Shown here one piece after another: positions 25,724-34,482 of a DNA stretch of 64,000 nucleotides. Below the pieces are notes generated by a model that was not told the origin of the DNA, searched no databases, and saw only the letters and a list, made by a program, of their open reading frames with translations. This DNA is from Thermoflexus hugenholtzii (lineage in GTDB: Bacteria; Chloroflexota; Anaerolineae; Thermoflexales; Thermoflexaceae). Position 1 is the stretch's first letter. Each line of letters begins with the position of its first letter. The stretch lies in NCBI RefSeq assembly GCF_018771565.1, contig NZ_CP076326.1, positions 2,666,001 through 2,730,000 of the forward strand, written 5' to 3'. Made by a program: the position numbers and the translations under genes.

Positions 25724-25727
<4 letters not shown>
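24882..25727 (-). CDS. ABC-2 type transporter permease
   Basis: 281 residues with six predicted membrane helices (for example FFSWLPLILGFFAILAGSALI, FLVATVGILGLSYLGLIL, LLIASLVFLLLAGWWF), the ABC-2 topology of exporters; the EE-G-x-L segment GLEEGGQLDLLLGQPVSR before helix 3 is typical. It follows its ATPase gene with an ATGA overlap at 25724-25727. Substrate unknown (antibiotic, lipid or polysaccharide). Its C-terminal coding end is duplicated as a decayed scrap at 23883-23933. Confidence 0.87.
24891..24942. repeat. Direct repeat, right copy (3' end of the permease gene)
   Basis: Intact counterpart of the scrap at 23883-23933. The AbrB/PIN pair lies between the two copies. Confidence 0.8.
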
Positions 25728-26647
<920 letters not shown>

Positions 26648-27597
26648 CTTTCACGCTCCTTCGCGGAGAGTTCGATCCTCTGCCGCCGCGACCATCCCGC
26701 CCGAGCCTCCTCACAGAGCCAGGCCATCATCCTCCGCCCAGGCGCCCACCCTCCGGGCCCGCGGACAACGGACCGGGCGGCGCGCAGCACCTCTCCGCGC
26801 CGCCGCCGCGGGTTGAGCCCTTTCTTAGTGTAGTCTTCTGGAAGCTTCGAGGAAAGCCTGCCAGGCTCATGTCCTTGAATGATCGGAGAGGGACAGAGAC
26901 CACCCCCCCTCTCGTTGCGCCATGGGGTTCAAGCAGGGCAACTGCCCGCAGTTGCCTTCCACCCCATCTCCGATCCTCCGAGAGGAAGAGCCGCGATCTT
27001 CCGTCCCGAACCTCCGCCTTCGATGGTGCAAGGGTTGCGGTGAAGATTGCTTCGGCAACCCCGAGATCCCGGTTCTCGATGGCGCAAGGGTCGCGGCTAA
27101 AGCCGCTCCTACAAAAAGACGGTTTTTGTAGGAGGGGCTTTCGCCCCGAACCTCCGCCTTCGATGACGCAGGGGTCGCAGTGAAACCCGCTCCGATAAAC
27201 TCCGAACCCCTGGTTCTCGATGACGCAAAGGGTCGCGGCTAAAGCCGCTCCTACCAACAAACATAAGGATGCCGAAATGAATTTCGGCTTACAACCGGAA
27301 GGGCTCCGGCCCTGAACCCTCCGTCTTCGAGGCGGCCGGGGATCGTGGGGGAAGCCGCGCCGCCCGCATCGATCTTTCTCTCCCCTTGTTGGGTCATCGG
27401 TTCACGAGGGCCACTGCAGGCTGCTGACCGGCGTCCGGATCTCCGATCACTGGAGGGGAGGAGCCGCCCGCCATCCCCATGCTCGCCCAGGCGCGAGCTC
27501 CCTCACTGCCACATCTCCCAGGAAAACGGAGGGGGAGGCCGGCAACGGCCTCCCCCTCCGGAGCGCTCCGGGAAAACCGACCGCTCCTCGGAGCGGC
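26648..27597. other. Gene-free stretch carrying REP-like repeats
   Basis: About 950 bases without a convincing coding region. The left 220 bases look like plain intergenic DNA; 26990-27320 is a repeat tract (see that entry); the last 280 bases have nothing I can name. Several short reading frames here are made of repeats only. Confidence 0.7.
26990..27320. repeat. Imperfect tandem repeat (about 141 bases) of REP-like palindromes
   Basis: Two sequence units recur about 141 bases apart: cccgaacctccgccttcgat at 27005 and 27145, and ggttctcgatgRcgcaa followed by a gtcgcggctaaagccgctcc palindrome at 27071 and 27212. The palindrome (GCGGCTaaAGCCGC) and a second one, GTAGGAGGGGCTTTCGCCCC, are of the REP type that often lies between genes and depends on RAYT-type transposases. 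The tract ends with the hairpin GCCGAAAT-GA-ATTTCGGC at 27271-27288. Confidence 0.75.
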
Positions 27598-29007
27598 TTA
27601 CGGCACCGTCACGCACTGCCGATTGTTCTTCAGGTTCCCGTCCGCGTTCTGCGGCACCACCCCGCCGGCGCAATTGGTCGCCGGCTTCTGGTTCACGGTC
27701 GCCGTGAACTGGATCTGGATGAAGTATCCCGGCGGCAGCGGGTTGACGGCGGCGCACGAGGCGCCGCTGCAGGACCAATCGGCCGCCGCCGCCGACGGGT
27801 TGAAGACCAGGGGTCCGCTGAAGCTCATGGAGCCGGAAGGGTTGGCGGTGTCGGAGATCTGGGTGCCGACGGGGCACGGCCCCGATCCGGCGTTGCTGAC
27901 CGTCACGACGACCGTGAAGACCGCCGGGTTGCTCGTCGGCTGCATGAGCTTATCGACGACGAGGTCGCACATCCCGGCCGGCGTCGAGGTGGCCGTCGGG
28001 GAGGGCGTCAGCGAAGGGGTCGGGGTTTGAGTGGCCGTGGCCATCGGGGTGCGCGTGGGCGTCTTCGTCACAGTGGGCGTCGGTGTGGGGATCAGCTTGC
28101 ATTTGCCCGCTGGACCGGCGTTATAGATGGACTGGATCTCACCCTGCGTGAGCGCCCGGTTGAAGATCTCCACCTCGTCGATGACGCCGTTGAACGTGCG
28201 CGGATAGCCGACGGCACGAATCGGAGCCGCCGTCGATCCGATGGTCCAGGGAATGGCGGGACTGTATAGGATGGTCTTGACCAGCGCCATCTGCGCTTCA
28301 AGCGCGCCGTTGACGTAGAGCTTGAAGGTGCTGCTGTCATAGGTCGCCGCTACGTGGTAGAACGTCCCTGCCGGGAAAGTTGAGCTTGAAACGATCCGCT
28401 CTGTGGTCATGACGCCGAACGTAAAGACGAACTTCTGTTGTTGCGCGCTCCACGCAAGCGAGATCGGGACGTTCGTGTATCCGGTCGACGGCGGCAATCC
28501 TTTCTGCACGATGACGGCACCCCAGAAGTCGTTGTTCGATGCCGGCCCCAGGGGCGCGCCGTTCGGCTTGACCCACGCGTCGATGGTGAACTGCTGATTG
28601 GCCAGCGCCGGTGAGTGTGGGATCTCAATGTAGCCACCCGTGCCAAACGTCACGCCTAGACCGACCATACCCGGAACGAAGGTGATCGCGCTGGTCGCCG
28701 ATGGATTATGGGAGGCCCAGAGATCGAGGGGATTTCCATCCATCGGCCACCAGGCCACCAGGCCCGGAGGAGGCGGGACGCACGGCGGCGTCGGCGTAGG
28801 GGATGGGGTGGCCGTGGACTGGCCGTCCAGCGGCGGGGTGGGGTTGCCGACCGCCACCGCCGTCGCCGGGATGGTCGGCTTGGGAGTGGGAGTAGCGACC
28901 GGCACAAGGGTGAGCCCGGGGGGCGGGATCGGCGGAGCCTTGCACGCGCCGAGGACCCCCAGAAACACCAGCCACACTCCGAAACGAAGCGCACGCGCGA
29001 TAGACAT
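27598..29007 (-). CDS. Lipoprotein with LamG-like and CARDB/DUF11-like domains
   Basis: 469 residues, exported and lipid-anchored: signal RFGVWLVFLGVLGAC with lipobox Cys22. A Pro/Thr linker leads to a concanavalin/LamG-like jelly roll at about residues 80-300 (GLVAWWPMDGNPLDLW, IDAWVKPNG, YHVAATYDSSTFKLYVNG, VIDEVEIFNRALTQGEI), then a second Thr/Pro linker and an Ig-like adhesive domain of the DUF11/CARDB kind (CDLVVDKLMQPTSNPAVFTVVVTV) to the end, with several Cys. Likely a cell-surface carbohydrate-binding or adhesive protein. Signal and linker are nearly identical to the 365-residue paralogue at 29774-30871, so one arose by recent duplication. Confidence 0.82.
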   Translation of the reverse strand: MSIARALRFGVWLVFLGVLGACKAPPIPPPGLTLVPVATPTPKPTIPATAVAVGNPTPPLDGQSTATPSPTPTPPCVPPPPGLVAWWPMDGNPLDLWASHNPSATSAITFVPGMVGLGVTFGTGGYIEIPHSPALANQQFTIDAWVKPNGAPLGPASNNDFWGAVIVQKGLPPSTGYTNVPISLAWSAQQQKFVFTFGVMTTERIVSSSTFPAGTFYHVAATYDSSTFKLYVNGALEAQMALVKTILYSPAIPWTIGSTAAPIRAVGYPRTFNGVIDEVEIFNRALTQGEIQSIYNAGPAGKCKLIPTPTPTVTKTPTRTPMATATQTPTPSLTPSPTATSTPAGMCDLVVDKLMQPTSNPAVFTVVVTVSNAGSGPCPVGTQISDTANPSGSMSFSGPLVFNPSAAAADWSCSGASCAAVNPLPPGYFIQIQFTATVNQKPATNCAGGVVPQNADGNLKNNRQCVTVP

Positions 29008-29076
29008 CGGGCCCCTCCTTTCAGGATTCTCGGGCTTATCTCCTCATCCGCGCCAAACGGCCGCCGCCCTCGAACC

Positions 29077-29739
29077 TCACGGCAGCGTCTGGCAAAACGT
29101 GTCGTTCGCCGCGTTCCCATCCGCGCTGTTCGAGACGGTGGCGCACAGCTGCGCCGACCCCGAGGAGAGGGTCGCCACCGTCTGGAAACCGGCCGCATAA
29201 AAGCCCGGCGGGCTGGCCGGTATGTTGCCGGCCGCCACACAGGTCGTCCCGCTGCAGCTCCAGCCGGCGCTGCCGTTGTATTCGTAGGCCGGAGAGGCGG
29301 CCGTGAACGACATGGCGCCGCTCGGCACGCTCAGGCTGAGCGTGGTCGGGGCCGGGCAGTCCGTCCCCCCCACGCTCTGGATCCCAAAGGTCACCACATA
29401 TTTCCCCGGCGTGGGCGCCTCCAGAAGGCCGAAGTTGGCGGCAAGATCGCACCCGGGGATCGTCGGCAGCGGCGGCGCCTCACCCCCCGACGATCCCGAG
29501 GGAGAGGACATCGGGGCCGGCGGCGTGGGGGTTTTCGTCGCGGTCGGCGCGGGAGTCGGGGTGGACGTGGCCGTGGCCGTTGGGGACGGCGTCGGCGTCA
29601 TCGTCGCCGTCGGCGACGGGGTCGAGGTGGGCACGGCCGTCGGAGACGGCGACGGCGTCCCGGGGGTCAGGGGCGACGGCAGACACGCCGCCAGAGCCCC
29701 GAGGATCAGAATCCACCCTCCGATCCGAAAACGTCCCAT
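29077..29739 (-). CDS. Surface lipoprotein with Thr/Pro repeat linker and DUF11-like domain
   Basis: 220 residues. Signal WILILGALAACLPSP with lipobox Cys, then a low-complexity linker of TPTPSPTAT-type repeats (about residues 28-78), then one DUF11/CARDB-like beta domain (GCDLAANFGLLEAPTPGKYVVTFGIQSVGG) with paired Cys. Same architecture as its two neighbours but shorter and with a different signal peptide. Its linker DNA repeats the linker of the 29774-30871 gene almost base for base over about 90 bases. Ribosome site GGAGGTG is upstream of the ATG. Confidence 0.8.
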   Translation of the reverse strand: MGRFRIGGWILILGALAACLPSPLTPGTPSPSPTAVPTSTPSPTATMTPTPSPTATATSTPTPAPTATKTPTPPAPMSSPSGSSGGEAPPLPTIPGCDLAANFGLLEAPTPGKYVVTFGIQSVGGTDCPAPTTLSLSVPSGAMSFTAASPAYEYNGSAGWSCSGTTCVAAGNIPASPPGFYAAGFQTVATLSSGSAQLCATVSNSADGNAANDTFCQTLP

Positions 29740-29773
29740 CGGGCACCTCCTGAAGCGGATGTTCCACTCCGGG

Positions 29774-30871
29774 TTACGGCGTGACCGGGATGCAGGCCTG
29801 ATCGTTGGCCGGGTTGCTGTCCCCAGGCAGGCTGGCGCAGTTCTGGAAGGTCTGGCTGTATCCGCCGGGGCCGAAGTAGACGTCGAAGGTGAAGGTGTAA
29901 ACCCCGCCGGGGCTCAGGGTGACCGAGGGCGCGGAGCAGGTCAATACGCTCGCCGTGCTGCTGATCTGGGAGCAGAGCGGGCCTCCGGCGTAGCCCCCGG
30001 AGGCAAGAAGCGTGGACCAGGACGGGTTGGGCTGGTCGGTGACGGTGAGGGGACCGCTATAGGTCCCGGGACCGTTATTGCGGATGACCAGCGTGAATTT
30101 GCAGAGGTAGTGGGGGCTGGGGCACTGGACCGTCTTCTGAACGGCCAGATCAAAGGCGCCGCCGGCCGCTGGGGAGGGCGTGGGCGTCGGCGTGGCGGTC
30201 GGAGGGGATGCCGGCATCACCGTAAAGGGAATGCAAGCCTGGTTGTTGGCAGGATTGAGATCCTGCAGCAGTAGGCCCACGCAGTTCTGGAACGTCCCCA
30301 CCGCCCCGATCTGCATCACTACGGTTAGATAGGCGATCCCCCCGGGCGGCATAGTGACCGGGTAATGGGGAGAGCAGTTCACGATCGACCCGCTGGTATA
30401 GCAGATAGGGTTGCCGCTGCCCCCGAATCCTGTAAGCGTGAAAGGGACCGTTGGGCTGATGCTATCCCAGACGGGCACACCCCCTGTGTATGAGCCGGGG
30501 CCGTTGTTCACCACAGTGATGCTGAAGGTGCAGGTGCCGGTGGACGGATTGCACTGGGCCGTCTTCTGAACGGCCATATCAAAGGCGCCGCTGGCCGTGG
30601 CCGTTGGGGAGGGCGTGGGGGTCTTCGTCGCGGTGGGAGATGGCGTCGGCGTCCAGGTGGCCGTGGCCATCGGGGAGGGCGTCGGCGTCATCGTCGCCGT
30701 CGGCGACGGGGTCGAGGTGGGCACGGCCGTCGGAGACGGCGACGGCGTCCAGGTGGCCGTGAGGGGCACAAGGGTGAGCCCGGGAGGCGTGATCGGCGGA
30801 GCCTTGCACGCGCCGAGGACCCCCAGAAACACCAGCCACACTCCGAAACGAAGCGCACGCGCGATGGACAT
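29774..30871 (-). CDS. Surface lipoprotein with two DUF11-like domains
   Basis: 365 residues. The signal and lipobox (VFLGVLGACKAPPI) are the same as in the LamG protein; a SPTPSPTATKTPTPS-type linker leads to two repeats of a DUF11/CARDB-like domain that both begin FDxAVQKTxQC (about residues 137 and 250) and have paired Cys. Ribosome site AAAGGAGGGG precedes ATG. Such repeats often decorate the surface of Chloroflexota and other Gram-positive-like cells. The gene is 202 bases downstream of the fused sigma/anti-sigma gene, on the same strand, so it may belong to its regulon. Confidence 0.82.
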   Translation of the reverse strand: MSIARALRFGVWLVFLGVLGACKAPPITPPGLTLVPLTATWTPSPSPTAVPTSTPSPTATMTPTPSPMATATWTPTPSPTATKTPTPSPTATASGAFDMAVQKTAQCNPSTGTCTFSITVVNNGPGSYTGGVPVWDSISPTVPFTLTGFGGSGNPICYTSGSIVNCSPHYPVTMPPGGIAYLTVVMQIGAVGTFQNCVGLLLQDLNPANNQACIPFTVMPASPPTATPTPTPSPAAGGAFDLAVQKTVQCPSPHYLCKFTLVIRNNGPGTYSGPLTVTDQPNPSWSTLLASGGYAGGPLCSQISSTASVLTCSAPSVTLSPGGVYTFTFDVYFGPGGYSQTFQNCASLPGDSNPANDQACIPVTP

Positions 30872-31072
30872 CGGACCCCTCCTTTCAGCTGGACTTTAGA
30901 CAAAAATCCTCCTAACCCGGTGACAGGGATCACTCCCACGACTGAAGGAACGCTTGGGTTCGTTCCCGACCCCACCTGATCTGGAAGACGGCCACCAGGA
31001 CATCCGCCGCTGCGGCCCTGCGGTCAAGGCGCTCTACTCATGAGACGCCCGAAGCCCGGGGGATCTTACAAG

Positions 31073-32380
31073 CTACCGGCAGCGCACCCGGAGGATGTGC
31101 CGCTCCCCCGGGCGCAGCGAGATGGCATGGGGTCCGGAGGGCAGATCGGCCCCATCCCATTCGGCTGCCGTCAAGCCTTCGATGGGGAGATCGAAGCCCA
31201 TCCCATAGGCCGCCACCCGGATCCCCTCCCCCCGGCGCTGGAGGGTGAGGGTGGCCGGAGGTATGCGGGCGATCTCTGTCGCGCCCGTTTCGATCCGAAC
31301 GGGCACCTCCACGTTGGGCAGGATCCGGAGCAGGCGGACGGCGGGCGAGGGACCCACCAGCGGGGGGCAATTCCGGTTCTCCACACGCACTTCAGCGGAT
31401 CCGGACCCCGTGATCCAGAGCCCGAGGGCGGCGGCGGCCAGGCCCAGTATCACCGCGCCCGTCAGGAGCGCGATCCCCAGACCCTTCAGGACGCCCAACC
31501 CGGCCGCGCCTGCCGCCCCCACGGCGACCCCTCCCGCTGTCAGGGCCCGCGCCGCCTGGCTCAGGCGCTCCCGGGCCCGCCGGGCGCCCTCCGGCGAAGG
31601 GGAAAGCATGGTGAGCCCGCCCAGCCATTCCGCCGCCGAAAGATACCGCCGGCGCGTCTCCTGGCACGCCGCGCAACCCTCCAGATGCCGTCGGAGAGCC
31701 CGGCGCAGGTCCGGGGTGAGGGCCGGGGGCGGCTCTTCCGGCCCTCCTGTGATCGCCGTTAGGGTGGGGCATGCCCGCCGGCCCACGCGAAGGAGGATCC
31801 AGGCAGCCATCGCCTCCTCGAGATGATCGCGGGCCCGGCTCAGGCGGGTGTGGATGGCCCCGCTGGAGCGGCCGAAGACCACGGCCAGCTCCGCGGGGGT
31901 CAGCCCGTGGCGGAGATGCAGATCCAGCAGCATGGCTTCCTCCTCCGGGAGCGCCTGCAAGGCCTCCCGGAGGAACGCCATCCGCTCCCTCTGGAGGATT
32001 TCCCTTTCCGCCCCTTCATCCGGCGCTCGGGGTTCTGCCTCCTCGGCTTCCTCCTGCTCCCCCTCCGCCCATCGAACGTGGCGGCGGGATCTTCGGAGAA
32101 CGTCGTAAATCTCCCGGCGGGCGATGGCGTAGAGGTAAGCCCGGAAATGGCGGGGAGGCTGGCGAGGACGGCCTTCCAGGAACTTGAGGAAGGTCTCCTG
32201 AGCCACATCCATTGCCTCATCCGGATCCCCCAGCATGCGGCAGGCCAGATCATAGAGGCGGGGGAAATACTGCTCGTAAAGCCAGGAGAAGGCCTCCGGA
32301 TCGCCCTGGAGCATCCGGGCCGCGATGGCCTCCTCTGAAGCCTCGAAAGCGGTTGGGGAAAGGCCGGTCGGATTTCCCAT
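31073..32380 (-). CDS. ECF-type sigma factor fused to a ZAS anti-sigma motif and membrane anchor
   Basis: 435 residues. Sigma region 2 spans about 15-100 (LYEQYFPRLYDLACRMLGDPDEAMDVAQETFLKFL), region 4 about 135-195 (ALQALPEEEAMLLDLHLRHGLTPAELA). After a linker comes RRHLEGCAACQETRRR, which fits the zinc anti-sigma motif H-x3-C-x2-C (His232, Cys236, Cys239). A hydrophobic stretch at about 284-323 follows and then a 110-residue outside domain. So a sigma factor, its anti-sigma motif and a sensor are in one chain. Free ECF sigma factors recruit RNA polymerase to stress genes; here release would need cleavage or a conformational switch. Three surface lipoprotein genes follow directly. Confidence 0.82.
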   Translation of the reverse strand: MGNPTGLSPTAFEASEEAIAARMLQGDPEAFSWLYEQYFPRLYDLACRMLGDPDEAMDVAQETFLKFLEGRPRQPPRHFRAYLYAIARREIYDVLRRSRRHVRWAEGEQEEAEEAEPRAPDEGAEREILQRERMAFLREALQALPEEEAMLLDLHLRHGLTPAELAVVFGRSSGAIHTRLSRARDHLEEAMAAWILLRVGRRACPTLTAITGGPEEPPPALTPDLRRALRRHLEGCAACQETRRRYLSAAEWLGGLTMLSPSPEGARRARERLSQAARALTAGGVAVGAAGAAGLGVLKGLGIALLTGAVILGLAAAALGLWITGSGSAEVRVENRNCPPLVGPSPAVRLLRILPNVEVPVRIETGATEIARIPPATLTLQRRGEGIRVAAYGMGFDLPIEGLTAAEWDGADLPSGPHAISLRPGERHILRVRCR

Positions 32381-32975
32381 CGCGCTCCTTTTTCACGGAA
32401 TCGATGAGGCCCGAGCTGCCGCTCTGGATCGCTCGCATCCGTCGTCAACGGGCGAATTCGCGGCGGAGCGCTGGGCGCCAGGGGAACCACAGCGCCTCCC
32501 TATGGGGAGCGCTTCGGGTTGCCGGCTGCCTCGTGGTTGTCGAGCGCAGCGACCTCCGCCGGGGTGAACACCCGGTTCCGGAGCTCCCATTCATCGCGCG
32601 GGGGGATCCCCGGAAAGCGGAGATGCCCATGGGGGGAAAGATCGAGGAAAGCGCCTTGCGCCCTGAGCCCGGCCCCTCCGACCGGCAGGCCATCCGCACC
32701 GCAGGCGGGACGGGAACACCGATCCGCCTCAACCGGCGGACCTCTCCCGGATCCTCGCCCTCACGGGATCTCCGGCGATTTCGCCAGATTATACCGCATC
32801 CCCGGGAAGGAAAGTTACGAAGGAGCTCGATCTCCACGCATTCCGGGTGGTACTCCACAGGGACTTAGAGGGCGGCATAATAAACCCGATGAATCTCCCC
32901 GAGGGCCATCTGCCGCCCGTTCTCACCACATCGGGTTGGCCCTTCCGCTTGCGAGAGGGAACACAGGGCGGGAGT
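32381..32975. other. 595 bases without a convincing gene; decayed zinc-ribbon frame inside
   Basis: No intact gene. On the minus strand from about 32765 to the stop at 32500 a frame reads CSRPACG...GAFLDLSPHGHLRFPG then DEWELRNRVFTPAEVAALDN, which looks protein-like and starts with a possible Cys-x4-Cys knuckle, but it has no in-frame start codon and a stop just upstream. A consensus-like TATAAT (32788-32793, minus) precedes it. It may be the remnant of a small gene. Near 32831-32858 there is a degenerate copy of the 29-base palindromic element. Confidence 0.35.
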
Positions 32976-33446
32976 TTAACTCTCCATCGCCTTCGGCTCC
33001 TCGAATCCCTGGGGCCTTTCCGCCTCTTTTTCAGATTTCGGAGGAGAGGAGAACACGGGTTGCTCTAACGCTCGTCGTTCTCGAAGACGTTGATACAGCT
33101 CCTCCTCAATTTGGGCCTTCGAGGGCCGCCCTTTGCCAGGGATTGGAATGTGATGCGCCTGCATGAAAGCAAGCAGAAAGCGCAAGGTGTGCCTCTCCGC
33201 AAAGCCCTGCACCGCTTCCCGCCCCCTTTCCTGAAAATCTTTCAACAGCTCCTCCAGCGCCTGTCGCCAGAAGGCTGGATCCTCAGGGATCTCCTCTCGC
33301 TTCCGCCCTCGTCGGGCGGACTGCGTTCCTGAATCCCTTTCCACCTCTGCCCTTGCCTCCAGCCGCTCCAGCAGGGCCCGAAGAGCCCGCGCATCTTGCT
33401 CAATCCGATCCAGCAGCCGACGCGCCCGCTCGATCTCCTCGCGCAT
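32976..33446 (-). CDS. Coiled-coil protein co-transcribed with a ParA-type ATPase
   Basis: 156 residues, no recognised family. Residues 1-45 form a coiled coil (RARRLLDRIEQDARALRALLERLEAR), a charged linker follows, residues 60-100 are helical, and GKGRPSKAQIEEELYQRLRERR near residue 115 looks like a basic DNA- or partner-binding segment. The C terminus is low-complexity. It begins 3 bases after the ParA stop, so the two form a unit. By position it could play the ParB or adapter role for the ParA ATPase, but no ParB fold is visible. Confidence 0.7.
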   Translation of the reverse strand: MREEIERARRLLDRIEQDARALRALLERLEARAEVERDSGTQSARRGRKREEIPEDPAFWRQALEELLKDFQERGREAVQGFAERHTLRFLLAFMQAHHIPIPGKGRPSKAQIEEELYQRLRERRALEQPVFSSPPKSEKEAERPQGFEEPKAMES

Positions 33447-33449
33447 CCC

Positions 33450-34319
33450 TCATCCTCCCAGGAATTCTCGAATCTCCTGCCATAGCTTGCGGAGCTCCTG
33501 ACGAAGATCCTCCGGAACCCTTCCACCCTTTGGAATGCTCTTGCGAACATCCGCCCGCTCCGGCAGAAAGGTCCGCAGCGGGCGAATGGGGATTCCCTTC
33601 TCGAGCCACTTGCGGCAGATCGCCCCTACCTGCTCCCAGTAATAGCGGGTCTCCCGCGTGAATCCCCCACGATACAGGCGGGCCCGGTTCATAAAGACCG
33701 CCACTTTGGGGAAGGGATGCGGTTGCAGCTGGAGCTCCAAACCCTCCAGCAGGATATTCAGCCCTCGATCCGCAAACACATCCGGATTAACCGGCACGAG
33801 AATTAAATCGCAGTTGGTTAGGATGGAATACGAGAGGACCGTGAAAGAGGGCGGACAGTCGAAGAACACATAACGAAAACCGGCGCCGGCCCTCGCGAAT
33901 TTGAGAACCAGGGCATGAGCGAAGCCTTGCATTTGATCACGGTCGAAGACTTCCAGCGTGAGCCAGTAAAGATCGCTGGTGGCCGGGATCAACCAGAGGC
34001 GCTCATGGACTCGGAAAGCCACCCGTCCATCGATAGGGAAATCGAAGTATCCTCCTCCTCGGGTGAACTGGTCAATGGCATCAAAGAGGGTTCGCCTGGC
34101 TTCTTGATGGGCTCGAAACCAGCGCTCGAAATCCTCGGGGAACCTCCCGGTTTCTTCGGAAAGCTCCACGGCTGTGGTCAGGCTCATCTGAGCGTCGGCA
34201 TCGATCACCAGGACCGGGTCCTCCTCGGAGGCGACACGAGCCAGCAGCCAGGTGGCGGTGGTTTTCCCCACTCCCCCCTTGAAGTTCACCGTAGCGATCA
34301 CCTTCGGCAGACCGCCCAT
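33450..34319 (-). CDS. ParA/MinD-family ATPase
   Basis: 289 residues. The deviant Walker A is NFKGGVGKTTATWLL near residue 11 and Walker A' DADAQMSLT near 40; Walker B FFDCPPSFTVLS follows. The family moves DNA, plasmids or protein clusters by ATP-driven patterning on the nucleoid or membrane. ATG 34319 has AAGGAGGAAG upstream; the longer reading from 34379 overlaps non-coding sequence. It lies 163 bases after the helicase stop and 3 bases before the small coiled-coil gene. Being placed in an operon with a methyltransferase and a PLD-SNF2 helicase, rather than with parB, is unusual. Confidence 0.9.
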   Translation of the reverse strand: MGGLPKVIATVNFKGGVGKTTATWLLARVASEEDPVLVIDADAQMSLTTAVELSEETGRFPEDFERWFRAHQEARRTLFDAIDQFTRGGGYFDFPIDGRVAFRVHERLWLIPATSDLYWLTLEVFDRDQMQGFAHALVLKFARAGAGFRYVFFDCPPSFTVLSYSILTNCDLILVPVNPDVFADRGLNILLEGLELQLQPHPFPKVAVFMNRARLYRGGFTRETRYYWEQVGAICRKWLEKGIPIRPLRTFLPERADVRKSIPKGGRVPEDLRQELRKLWQEIREFLGG

Positions 34320-34482
34320 GGCTTCCTCCTTTCCCAACGCCATGCCGGAGAAAACGGCCTTCGTTCTTGCCCCGGCCATCGAAGCCCTCCCTCAAGAGGA
34401 GCGATTCAATCTCCTCTCTCCGGAGCGCTTCTCGACCCTTCTCCGGGATCTCCCGGATCCTTTGCGGCGAGCGATCCGGATC

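Noticed and set aside
32445-32858. 137-codon minus-strand frame as a gene
   Set aside because: Composition is Arg/Pro/Ser-rich and the frame beside it is more protein-like; no ribosome site; treated as non-coding.
33450-34319. ParA as a chromosome or plasmid partition locus
   Set aside because: No ParB-like gene or parS-type palindrome next to it; it sits in the restriction-type operon.
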